From the NCBI GenBank assembly GCA_937995555.1, contig CALKJX010000311.1, positions 1-16,160 on the forward strand: a DNA stretch of 16,160 bases, read 5' to 3'. The position numbers were made by a program, and so were the translations under genes. This document shows, piece by piece, positions 9,044-14,932 of this stretch; positions within the stretch are counted from its first letter, which is position 1, and each line of letters begins with the position of its first letter. Below the pieces are notes generated by a model. That model was not told the DNA's origin, made no database searches, and saw nothing but the letters and a program-made list of their open reading frames with translations. The stretch comes from an uncultured Elioraea sp. Lineage in GTDB: Bacteria; Pseudomonadota; Alphaproteobacteria; Acetobacterales; Acetobacteraceae.

Positions 9044-9260
9044 CGCTCCTCCCTCGCTGGCGGTTGCCGGGGAGCCTCGATACCGGCGTTCATGCCCGCG
9101 CTTGTCCGAGCGGGGACGCGGGCTGGCAAGGCCCGGCCCCGGGATACCGTCCGGGCCCGGAACGCCGGCCGAGGGCGCCAATCCCACGCCCGCGGAACCG
9201 CCCCCGCGTGTCCTGCCACGCCCCTCTCCCAGCCACCGGCGCGCAACCCTGGCCAAGGAG
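7815..9260 (-). mobile_element. IS110-family insertion sequence (approximate ends)
   Basis: A block of about 1.4 kb with one DEDD-type transposase on the minus strand and a non-coding leader of about 200 bp to its right. It separates two genes that are normally adjacent, the FAD enzyme (stop at 7814) and the DUF1365 gene (Shine-Dalgarno from 9255). IS110 elements usually lack terminal inverted repeats and make little or no target duplication, and I see neither, so the ends are set by where neighbouring genes stop and resume. The transposase strand is opposite to the operon. Confidence 0.75.
9044..9250 (-). ncRNA. Candidate IS110 bridge RNA / left-end leader
   Basis: About 200 non-coding bases lie immediately upstream of the transposase start, the position where IS110-group elements encode their bridge RNA. 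Two stem-loops are visible: 9095-9114 (CCCGC with GCGGG, 10-nt loop) and 9130-9157 (GGCCCGG with CCGGGCC, 14-nt loop). Two loops would suit target- and donor-binding loops, but in DNA this GC-rich short hairpins arise by chance. The call rests on family knowledge plus position, not on a match to a known bridge RNA. Confidence 0.3.
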
Positions 9261-9267
9261 CACGCCG

Positions 9268-10047
9268 GTGAGTGGAGGTCTTGCGAGCGGTCCGCCCGCC
9301 GAGATCCTGCGCGCGCGCGTGGTGCATGTGCGCCACCACCCGTTCCGGCACCGGCTCGACTACCGGATCTGGGCCCTGCTGCTCGATCTCGACCGGCTCG
9401 ACGAGGCGGCCGCAGCGAGCCACCTGTTCGCCCATGACCGCGCCGGTCTCGTGTCGTTCCACGCCATCGATCATGGCCCGCGCGACGGATCCTCGCTGCG
9501 GGCCTGGGCGGACGGTGTCCTTGCCACCGCGGACATCGCCCGGCCCGCGCGGATCTGGATCCTCGCGATGCCGCGCGTGCTCGGCTATGTCTTCAACCCG
9601 ATCACGCTCTATCTTTGCGAGGATGGGTTGGGAGAGCCCTTTGCCGTGATCTACCAGGTGAAGAACACCTTCGGCGACCAGCATCCCTATGTCGCCCGAC
9701 TCTCTGGCGGGACGTCGCACCGCCACGCGGCCGACAAGTCCATGCACGTCTCGCCCTTCATAGGCATGGCAGCGCGCTACGGCTTCACGCTCGCGGTCTC
9801 GGGCCAGCGCTTCGGTCTCGTGATCGACGAGCACGAGGAGGGTGCCCGCGTGCTGACCGCCTCGCTGGCCGGACGGCGCGAGCCGATGACTGATCGCGGA
9901 TTGCTGCGGGCCCTCGCGGCGATACCCTTCGTCACGGTCAAGGCCATGGTCGCCATCCATGTTCATGCGCTCAGGCTGTGGCTGAAGGGGGCGCGCTACC
10001 ATGCCCGCCCAGCCCCGCCGGCACCCACGCCGACGATCGCCCGCTGA
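9268..10047 (+). CDS. DUF1365 domain protein
   Basis: A 259-residue protein of the DUF1365 family, which almost always sits between an FAD amine-oxidase-like gene and a Cfa-like gene; its biochemical role is not settled. Family blocks are seen: RVVHVRHHPFRHRLDYRIW at the N-terminus, LGYVFNPITLYLC in the middle, then VIYQVKNTFGDQHPY and the DKSMHVSPFIGM block. GTG 9268 is preferred because AAGGAG lies at 9255-9260 with ideal spacing and the DUF begins soon after; upstream in-frame sequence belongs to the IS110 leader. The IS insertion just upstream probably separates it from the photolyase promoter. Confidence 0.88.
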   Translation: MSGGLASGPPAEILRARVVHVRHHPFRHRLDYRIWALLLDLDRLDEAAAASHLFAHDRAGLVSFHAIDHGPRDGSSLRAWADGVLATADIARPARIWILAMPRVLGYVFNPITLYLCEDGLGEPFAVIYQVKNTFGDQHPYVARLSGGTSHRHAADKSMHVSPFIGMAARYGFTLAVSGQRFGLVIDEHEEGARVLTASLAGRREPMTDRGLLRALAAIPFVTVKAMVAIHVHALRLWLKGARYHARPAPPAPTPTIAR

Positions 10048-10062
10048 GGTCGGCGCCCGACC
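10048..10062. promoter_or_regulatory. Perfect hairpin filling the DUF1365-cfa gap
   Basis: The 15 bp between the TGA of the DUF1365 gene and the ATG of the Cfa-like gene are GGTCGG-CGC-CCGACC, a perfect 6-bp stem with a 3-nt loop. In mRNA it would fold against the start codon and take in part of the only purine-rich ribosome site (GAGG, overlapping the stop). Seen directly; a regulatory role is inference. Confidence 0.4.
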
Positions 10063-11283
10063 ATGCACGGAACGGACACGACGCTCTCGGCCGGGCTCGC
10101 CGGCCCGCCGCCGCGACGCTATCGGCTCGCGCTGGAACTCGCGGGGCTGATCCGCGCAGGAGAGCTGCGGCTCGTGCTGCCCGACGGATCGACGCATCGG
10201 GTCCGCGGTGCACGCCCGGGGCCGAGCGCCGAGGTGCGGCTGGCCTCGCCGCGCGCGATCCGCCGCTTCGCGATCGGGGGCAGCCTGGGCTGGGCGGAAG
10301 CGTATCTCGACGGCGACTGGTCCACGCCCGACCTGCGCGCGGTCATGATGCTCGCCGCCGCCAATGAGGCGGAGTGGGACGCCGTGCTGCGCGGCCGCCC
10401 GCTGATCCGTTGGCTGTCGTGGCTCGTGCACGCGTTCAAGCCTAACTCGCGGCGCGGGGCTCGGCGCAACATCGCCGCGCACTACGATCTCGGCAACGAC
10501 TTCTACGCTGCCTGGCTCGATCCGACGATGACCTATTCCTCGGCCGAGTTCAGCGCGCCCGACGAGACGCTGCAGCAGGCGCAGCGGCGCAAGGTGCGCA
10601 ACCTGCTGGACGAGCTCGCGCTCGCGCCCGGCGCACGGCTGCTGGAGATCGGCTGCGGCTGGGGCCATCTGGCGGAGACGGCGGCGCGCGAGCATGGGGC
10701 GAAGGTGGTGGCGTTGACGCTTTCGCGCGCGCAGGCCGAGACAGCGCGGGCGCGGATCGCCGCGGCGGGGCTGACCGATCGGGTCGAGATCCGCATCCAG
10801 GACTATCGCGACGTGACCGAAACCTTCGATGCGGTGGCATCGGTGGAGATGTTCGAGGCGGTGGGCGAATCCTACTGGCCCGCCTATTTCCGCGCCGTGC
10901 ACGACCGCCTCAGGGCCGGCGGGCGGGCGGCACTGCAGATCATCACCATCGCCGATCGGTTCTTCGCCGATTACCGACGCAGTGCGGACTTCATCCAGCG
11001 CTATGTCTTCCCGGGTGGAATGCTGCCGAGCCCCACGCGGCTGCGCGAGGAGGTGGCGCGGGCGGGGCTCCGATGGCAGTCCGACACCTGGTTCGGCGCG
11101 TCCTATGCGGAGACGCTGCGCCGATGGAACGAGTCGTTCCAGGCGGCTTGGCCGCAGATCGGCGCGCTCGGCCGGTACGACGCGCGCTTCAAGCGCCTCT
11201 GGGAGTACTACCTATCCTACTGCGAGACGGGCTTCCGCGCCGGCTGGACGGATGTCGGCCGGATCGTGCTCGCGCGTGGTTGA
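10063..11283 (+). CDS. Cfa-like phospholipid acyl-chain SAM methyltransferase
   Basis: A 406-residue member of the cyclopropane-fatty-acyl-phospholipid synthase family. Seen: HYDLGNDFYAAWLDPTMTYS (140-159), SAM-binding motif LLEIGCGWGHLA (193-204), SVEMFEAVGE (260-269), FIQRYVFPGGMLPSP (310-324) and the C-terminal WEYYLSYCETGFRAGW (380-395). The enzyme should transfer a methyl group from S-adenosylmethionine to the double bond of a membrane acyl chain. Two positions that in E. coli Cfa hold the catalytic bicarbonate differ: Cys139 of YSCAYW is Ser160 here, and the His of the LLHTI block is Ile294; the Glu is kept (Glu265). This favours a methylated-olefin product, as made by Rhodobacter UfaM, over a cyclopropane. 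Follows DUF1365 by 15 bp. Confidence 0.88.
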   Translation: MHGTDTTLSAGLAGPPPRRYRLALELAGLIRAGELRLVLPDGSTHRVRGARPGPSAEVRLASPRAIRRFAIGGSLGWAEAYLDGDWSTPDLRAVMMLAAANEAEWDAVLRGRPLIRWLSWLVHAFKPNSRRGARRNIAAHYDLGNDFYAAWLDPTMTYSSAEFSAPDETLQQAQRRKVRNLLDELALAPGARLLEIGCGWGHLAETAAREHGAKVVALTLSRAQAETARARIAAAGLTDRVEIRIQDYRDVTETFDAVASVEMFEAVGESYWPAYFRAVHDRLRAGGRAALQIITIADRFFADYRRSADFIQRYVFPGGMLPSPTRLREEVARAGLRWQSDTWFGASYAETLRRWNESFQAAWPQIGALGRYDARFKRLWEYYLSYCETGFRAGWTDVGRIVLARG

Positions 11284-11289
11284 CGGGGT

Positions 11290-11332
11290 CCAGGGGCCAA
11301 TGGCCCCTGGCGGGTGCAGGGCGGAGCCCTGC
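11290..11332. repeat. Tandem GC-rich hairpins at the cfa-MFS junction
   Basis: Two perfect inverted repeats lie back to back: 11290-11310 (9-bp arms CCAGGGGCC / GGCCCCTGG, loop AAT) and 11316-11332 (7-bp arms GCAGGGC / GCCCTGC, loop GGA). The sequence and layout resemble dispersed hairpin repeats that recur between genes in some GC-rich alphaproteobacteria (from memory, unverified). No T-run follows, so it is not a typical intrinsic terminator, though it could pause or protect RNA. Confidence 0.55.
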
Positions 11333-12640
11333 GAACGGCGGCTGAGCACCCGCATCCTGGCGGCCTACGGCCTCCCTGCCTTTCCCCTGGCCCTGCTGGG
11401 TCTTCCGCTGAACGTCTACCTGCCGGCGTTCTGGGGCGACGTGATGGGATTGGGGCTGACCACCGTCGGCGCGATCCTGTTGGCGACGCGCCTGCTCGAC
11501 GGCATAACCGACCCGCTCGTCGGCTGGCTGTCCGATCGCACGCGCAGCGGCCTCGGCCGGCGGCGGCCCTGGATCGCGGCCGCGGTGCCGATCGCGGCAC
11601 CCGCGGTGTGGCTGCTGTTCGTGCCGCCGTCGGGGGCCGGCGCCTGGCACTTCTTCCTCTGCGCGAGCCTGGTCTATCTCGGCTGGACGATGGTGAACGT
11701 GCCCTACAGCGCCTGGGGGGCGGAGCTGTCGCCCGACTACAACGAGCGCACGCGCATCACCTCCTGGCGTGAGGCGGCGACGATCGCCGGCATTGTCGCC
11801 TCGGCCGTGGTGCCGGCGGTGGTCTCGGGCGGGATTGCGGCGGATCTGCGCGCGCTTGCGATGACGATGCTGGCGCTGTCGGTGCCCGCCTTTGTCGCGC
11901 TGTTCACGCTGGTTCCCGAGCCGGTCGCGCCGGCAGGGCGACCGGCACGCCGATCGCTGCGCGGGTTCCTGGCACCCCTGCGGCGCAACCGGCCGTTCCT
12001 GCGGCTGCTGGCGGCGTGGATCGTGAACGGGGTCGCCAACGGGCTGCCGGCGGCGCTGTTCCTGCTGATCGCGACGCATCTGCTGGATGCGGAGGCGCAG
12101 TCGGGCCTGTTGCTGCTCGTCTACTTCGTCGCCGGCGTGGCGGCGGTGCCGTTCTGGGGCTGGCTCGCGCGGCGCACCTCGAAGCATCGCGCCTGGTGCG
12201 CCTCGATGCTGTGGGCGGCTGCGGTGTTCGCGTTCGTACCACTGCTCGGGCCAGGAGACTGGCCGATCTTCCTCGTCATCTGCGTGCTGACGGGTGCGTC
12301 GCTGGGGGCCGACCTCGCACTGCCGCCGGCGATGCAGGCGGATGTGATCGACCTCGACCATGCCGAGAGCGGCCGGCCTCGGGCAGGCTTGTTCTTTGCC
12401 GCCTGGAGCATGGCGCAGAAGGCCGGCAACGCGCTCGCGGTGGGGGTGGGGCTGCCACTGTTGGAAGCGCTCGGGTTCCGCACCGGGCCGGAGGGCGTCG
12501 CGGGGCTCGGCGCGCTGGTTGGGCTCTACGCGATGACGCCGATCGCGCTCAAGCTGGTGGCGGTCGCGCTGATGTGGCGGTTCCCGCTCGACCGGGCAGC
12601 GCAGGCGGCGATCCGCGCGCGGCTGGAACGGCGCGGATGA
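11300..12640 (+). CDS. MFS permease, GPH-type (glycoside-pentoside-hexuronide:cation symporter-like)
   Basis: An integral membrane protein with about 12 hydrophobic segments. The motif DGITDPLVGWLSDRT (67-81 from ATG 11300) with GRRRPWI after it is the GPH-family version of MFS motif A, and LVYLGWTMVNVPYSAWGAELSPDYNERTRI is a second family block. Substrate unknown. The start is uncertain: homology begins at STRILAAYGLP, about 15 residues after ATG 11300. ATG 11300 lies in the loop of the first hairpin; GTG 11276 overlaps the cfa stop; CTG 11342 falls just after the hairpins. None has a clear Shine-Dalgarno. From ATG 11300 the protein is 446 residues, normal for the family. Its stop overlaps the next gene (ATGA). 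Similar permeases occur beside cfa genes in other alphaproteobacteria, from memory. Confidence 0.82.
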   Translation: MAPGGCRAEPCERRLSTRILAAYGLPAFPLALLGLPLNVYLPAFWGDVMGLGLTTVGAILLATRLLDGITDPLVGWLSDRTRSGLGRRRPWIAAAVPIAAPAVWLLFVPPSGAGAWHFFLCASLVYLGWTMVNVPYSAWGAELSPDYNERTRITSWREAATIAGIVASAVVPAVVSGGIAADLRALAMTMLALSVPAFVALFTLVPEPVAPAGRPARRSLRGFLAPLRRNRPFLRLLAAWIVNGVANGLPAALFLLIATHLLDAEAQSGLLLLVYFVAGVAAVPFWGWLARRTSKHRAWCASMLWAAAVFAFVPLLGPGDWPIFLVICVLTGASLGADLALPPAMQADVIDLDHAESGRPRAGLFFAAWSMAQKAGNALAVGVGLPLLEALGFRTGPEGVAGLGALVGLYAMTPIALKLVAVALMWRFPLDRAAQAAIRARLERRG

Positions 12641-13356
12641 GGTTCGACCTGCCGGCCGGGTTCGCTGGCATCCGCGTGGTCGGAGACGTGCATGGCGAGT
12701 CCGGACCGTTCCGCGATGCGATCGAGGGTGCGGAAGCGGCCCGTCTGTTCGTCGTCCAGATCGGCGACCTCACCGATCACGGGCCGGACGCGCCCGGCGT
12801 GCTCGCGGCGATGTTCGGATTGCTGGATCGCGGCGCCGGGCTGTTCCTGCTGGGCAACCACGACCACAAGCTGCGCCGTGCCCTGCTGGGCCAGCCCGTC
12901 AAGGCGAGTGCCGGCGGGCTCGATGAAACCCTCGCCCAGCTCGAAGGCTATCCCGACCGCGCCGCCCTCGCCGCGCGCGCGATCGAGGCGATTGCGCGTG
13001 CTCCCGCCTGGCTGCGCTGGCGCGACGCGCTGTTCGTGCACGGTGCCTTCCACACCTCCATGCTCATCGAACCCGCCCCGCCCGAAGCAGGTGCGCGTCG
13101 GCCGGACGGCCTCGTCTCGCGCGCTCTGTTCGGCCAGACGTCCAGGGGCGAGCTCACCGAGACCGGCTACCCGGTGCGGGTGCTCGACTGGGTGGACTAC
13201 ATTCCCGCCGGACTCACGGTCTATTGCGGCCATGACAATCGCAGCCCCGACGGCCGACCCCATATCGTCGACGGCAGGCGCGGCGGTCGGGCCGTGTTCG
13301 TCGATACCGGCGCGGGCAAGGGCGGCCACCTCTCGTGGATCGACCTGAAGGCGTGA
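12637..13356 (+). CDS. PPP-like metallophosphoesterase (calcineurin-type)
   Basis: A 239-residue phosphoesterase with GDVHG (16-20), GDLTDHGPD (43-51), GNHDHKLRR (73-81), a FVHGAF block in the middle and YCGHDNR near the C-terminus, the full ligand set of PPP-type phosphatases. It resembles the diadenosine tetraphosphatase / PrpE / polynucleotide kinase-phosphatase branch more than PdeM, so a nucleotide or protein phosphate substrate is possible; the actual substrate cannot be read from sequence. ATG overlaps the MFS stop by 4 nt, and the DUF3833 gene follows by 16 bp, so it is embedded in the lipid-locus operon. Confidence 0.82.
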   Translation: MRFDLPAGFAGIRVVGDVHGESGPFRDAIEGAEAARLFVVQIGDLTDHGPDAPGVLAAMFGLLDRGAGLFLLGNHDHKLRRALLGQPVKASAGGLDETLAQLEGYPDRAALAARAIEAIARAPAWLRWRDALFVHGAFHTSMLIEPAPPEAGARRPDGLVSRALFGQTSRGELTETGYPVRVLDWVDYIPAGLTVYCGHDNRSPDGRPHIVDGRRGGRAVFVDTGAGKGGHLSWIDLKA

Positions 13357-13372
13357 CGAACGGAGGGGTGGC

Positions 13373-13909
13373 ATGCGGCGGATGATTGCGGCTTTGCTGG
13401 GGCTCGTTCTGCTCGCGGGATGCGGAGGCGGCATGAGAATCGAGGATTTCGCCGGGCGCACGCCAGAGCTCAGGCTGGAGGAGTACTTCGCCGGGCGGAC
13501 GCGCGCGGCCGGGCTGTTCGAGGATCGGTTCGGCACCGTCCGCCGTACCTTCACGGTCGACATCCTCGGCACCTGGGACGGCTCGACGCTGACGCTGGAC
13601 GAGGACTTCCTCTACAACGACGGCGAGACGCAGAAGCGCATCTGGCGCCTGACGCGCACGGGCGAGCGGCAGTGGGAGGGCCGGGCGGACGACGTGATCG
13701 GCGTCGCCACCGGCCGGGAGGCCGGCAACGCCTTCCAGTTCGGCTACCGCATCAACCTCCAGGTCGGCGACTCCACCTGGCAGGTGCGGTTCGACGACTG
13801 GATGTTCCGCATCGATGACGAGGTCGTGCTGAACACGGCGAAGGTGTATCGCTGGGGCGTCTGGATCGGCACGGTGCAGCTCGCCTTCCGCCGCCTCGGG
13901 CCCGCATGA
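13373..13909 (+). CDS. DUF3833 lipoprotein
   Basis: A 178-residue predicted lipoprotein: short positive N-terminus, hydrophobic core and lipobox LAGC with Cys17, followed by GGG, so it should be lipid-anchored in the envelope. The mature part matches DUF3833 (EDFAGRTPELRLEEYFAGRTRAAGLFEDRFG, later DDWMFRIDDEVVLNTAKVYRWGVWIG), a family often found in the same locus as Cfa-like, DUF1365 and FAD genes; function unknown, with a barrel-like beta fold plausible. ATG 13373 has a good GGAGGGG site. The stop overlaps the start of the acetyltransferase remnant (ATGA). Confidence 0.85.
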   Translation: MRRMIAALLGLVLLAGCGGGMRIEDFAGRTPELRLEEYFAGRTRAAGLFEDRFGTVRRTFTVDILGTWDGSTLTLDEDFLYNDGETQKRIWRLTRTGERQWEGRADDVIGVATGREAGNAFQFGYRINLQVGDSTWQVRFDDWMFRIDDEVVLNTAKVYRWGVWIGTVQLAFRRLGPA

Positions 13910-14500
13910 GCCTCGCGCTTGTCACGTTCTCGGATCGTCCAGATCGGGCCGCGATCGTCGGGGAGTGCACTTGGCGCGAATGGGGGCGCGCGTACGGCAA
14001 GACGCTGGAACAGCGTCTTGCCAGGATCGCGGATCGCACAGCGCGGATCGGGCCGGAGCAGTGCGTCGTCGCGCTGATCGACGGCGAGCCCGCGGGAACG
14101 GCGTCGCTCACGGCCGAGGACTGCGATGCGCGACCTGATCTGCACCCCTGACTTGCGAGTGTCCATGTCGTGCCGCGCTTCCGTGGCGTGGCGATCGCGC
14201 CGGTGCTGGAGAAGGCGGTCGAGGCTGCGGCCTGGCGCGCGGGGTATCCGCGGCTCTGGCTTTTCACGAATGGGCAGGTGGATCTCTACGTGTCATACCC
14301 GGCGCATGAAGGTTCCACCTTCGTGCGCCGGGTATTGGTCTTCCTCTGGCGCGCAGCCGCCACACCAGCCCTGCGCGCGATACCTGAAGCACAAAGGTCG
14401 AGCCTTCGTGCTTCAGGTATCACTCGTCTGGACCGAGGCCGGTGTGCTGCACGATCACGGCTAGCCGCATGTGCTGATGCGGCGCGACTGCCGCGTGTGA
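13906..14500 (+). pseudogene. GNAT-family N-acetyltransferase, decayed and interrupted
   Basis: A GNAT reading frame can be followed from ATG 13906 to TGA 14498-14500 but is broken three times. First, TGA at 14149-14151 stands where the family has Trp (DLHP-stop-LASVHVVP; usual PWLASVYVVP). Second, a 127-bp hairpin insertion after GQVDLYVS (14295) shifts the frame. Third, TAG at 14462-14464 interrupts HDHG-stop-PHVLMRRD. Removing one 127-bp unit rejoins LYVS to LVWTEAGVLHDHG, matching the usual LYARLGW, and gives 156 codons (with the final stop) in one frame. The acetyl-CoA loop reads RFRGVAIA rather than the typical RxRGxGIA. The first 81 codons could still make a peptide but without the acetyl-CoA site. 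The start overlaps the DUF3833 stop. Confidence 0.82.
14293..14422. repeat. REP/BIME-like three-hairpin insertion in the GNAT gene
   Basis: Three inverted repeats in a row: 14295-14335 (19-bp arms, 18 paired, 3-nt loop), 14349-14378 (perfect 8-bp arms GCGCGCAG / CTGCGCGC, 14-nt loop) and 14379-14421 (19-bp arms, 18 paired, 5-nt loop). The two outer palindromes are related to each other (16 of 22 positions shared when the right end is reverse-complemented). TCA occurs at both borders (14293-14295 and 14420-14422), consistent with a 3-bp target duplication and a 127-bp unit. It resembles paired REP sequences (BIME) or a small non-autonomous element. Confidence 0.7.
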
Positions 14501-14501
14501 C

Positions 14502-14804
14502 TCAGCGCTCGGCATCCACCACCAGGGCCGTGGCGGGGAAGGCCGGATCCTGGCCGCGCGCATAGGCCTCGAGCACGCGCTCGGACGGAATCTTGCGCTG
14601 GACCTCGCCCTGCGCATCGAAGAACTCGATCACCACCATCGAGGCCTTGAAGTCGAAGCGCATCGCCGGATTGGTCAGGGGCACGGCCTTGCCGACGGTG
14701 GTCTGCGGCATGCCGGCAACATCGTCGGGCATGGCCGCGGGGATCGCGCGCGCCATGGGCGAGGACGGCGGAAGGGAGACCGGACGGGTCGCTTCAACGA
14801 TCAT
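14502..14804 (-). CDS. Small FlaG-like protein
   Basis: A 100-residue protein with a low-complexity Pro/Ala/Ser N-terminal half and a compact C-terminal half, RFDFKASMVVIEFFDAQGEVQRKIPSE (48-75), which follows the FlaG pattern: RF..., a beta strand ending in VV, then D..GEV.R.IPSE. FlaG is a small flagellum-associated protein of unclear role. No flagellar genes are nearby, so the function is open; the similarity is by pattern only. The start ATG 14804 lacks a clear Shine-Dalgarno. Its stop nearly meets that of the GNAT remnant, tail to tail. Confidence 0.5.
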   Translation of the reverse strand: MIVEATRPVSLPPSSPMARAIPAAMPDDVAGMPQTTVGKAVPLTNPAMRFDFKASMVVIEFFDAQGEVQRKIPSERVLEAYARGQDPAFPATALVVDAER

Positions 14805-14836
14805 CGTATGCCTGCCTGGGCCAAGGCCCTCCTTGG

Positions 14837-14882
14837 GCGGTCACGCCGAGTCCACGTCGCTTCGCCGACACGGCGTGACCGC
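14837..14882. other. 12-bp perfect inverted repeat in the gap 14805-14932
   Basis: Arms GCGGTCACGCCG (14837-14848) and CGGCGTGACCGC (14871-14882) are perfectly complementary around a 22-nt spacer, within which GTC/GAC and CG/CG can also pair. It lies between the SnoaL-like stop and the FlaG-like start on the minus strand. It may end the upstream transcript or bind a dimeric regulator; no T-run is present on either side, so it is not a standard terminator. Confidence 0.45.
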
Positions 14883-14932
14883 TGGCTAGACGACGCCAGT
14901 AGGCAGTCTGACGGATAAACGTGAACGAAGGG

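Noticed and set aside
5999..9271. A 1090-codon plus-strand open frame across photolyase, FAD gene and IS110
   Set aside because: It is out of frame with the photolyase and FAD genes, antisense to the transposase, Arg/Ala/Gly-rich and without any recognisable domain. Long stop-free shadow frames are expected at this GC content.
8416..10902. An 828-codon minus-strand open frame across DUF1365 and the Cfa-like gene
   Set aside because: Antisense to two clear coding genes and out of frame with the transposase; composition and lack of motifs mark it as a shadow.
11290..11332. Rho-independent terminator after the Cfa-like gene
   Set aside because: The hairpins are strong, but no T-run follows on either strand, and the MFS gene continues directly.
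14293..14422. CRISPR array in the repeated palindromes
   Set aside because: The units are inverted repeats, not direct repeats with spacers, and there are only two related copies with no cas genes.
14126..14464. Separate 112-codon gene over the hairpin repeats
   Set aside because: Only its last part (SLVWTEAGVLHDHG) is coding-like and belongs to the broken GNAT gene; the rest is shadow and repeat.
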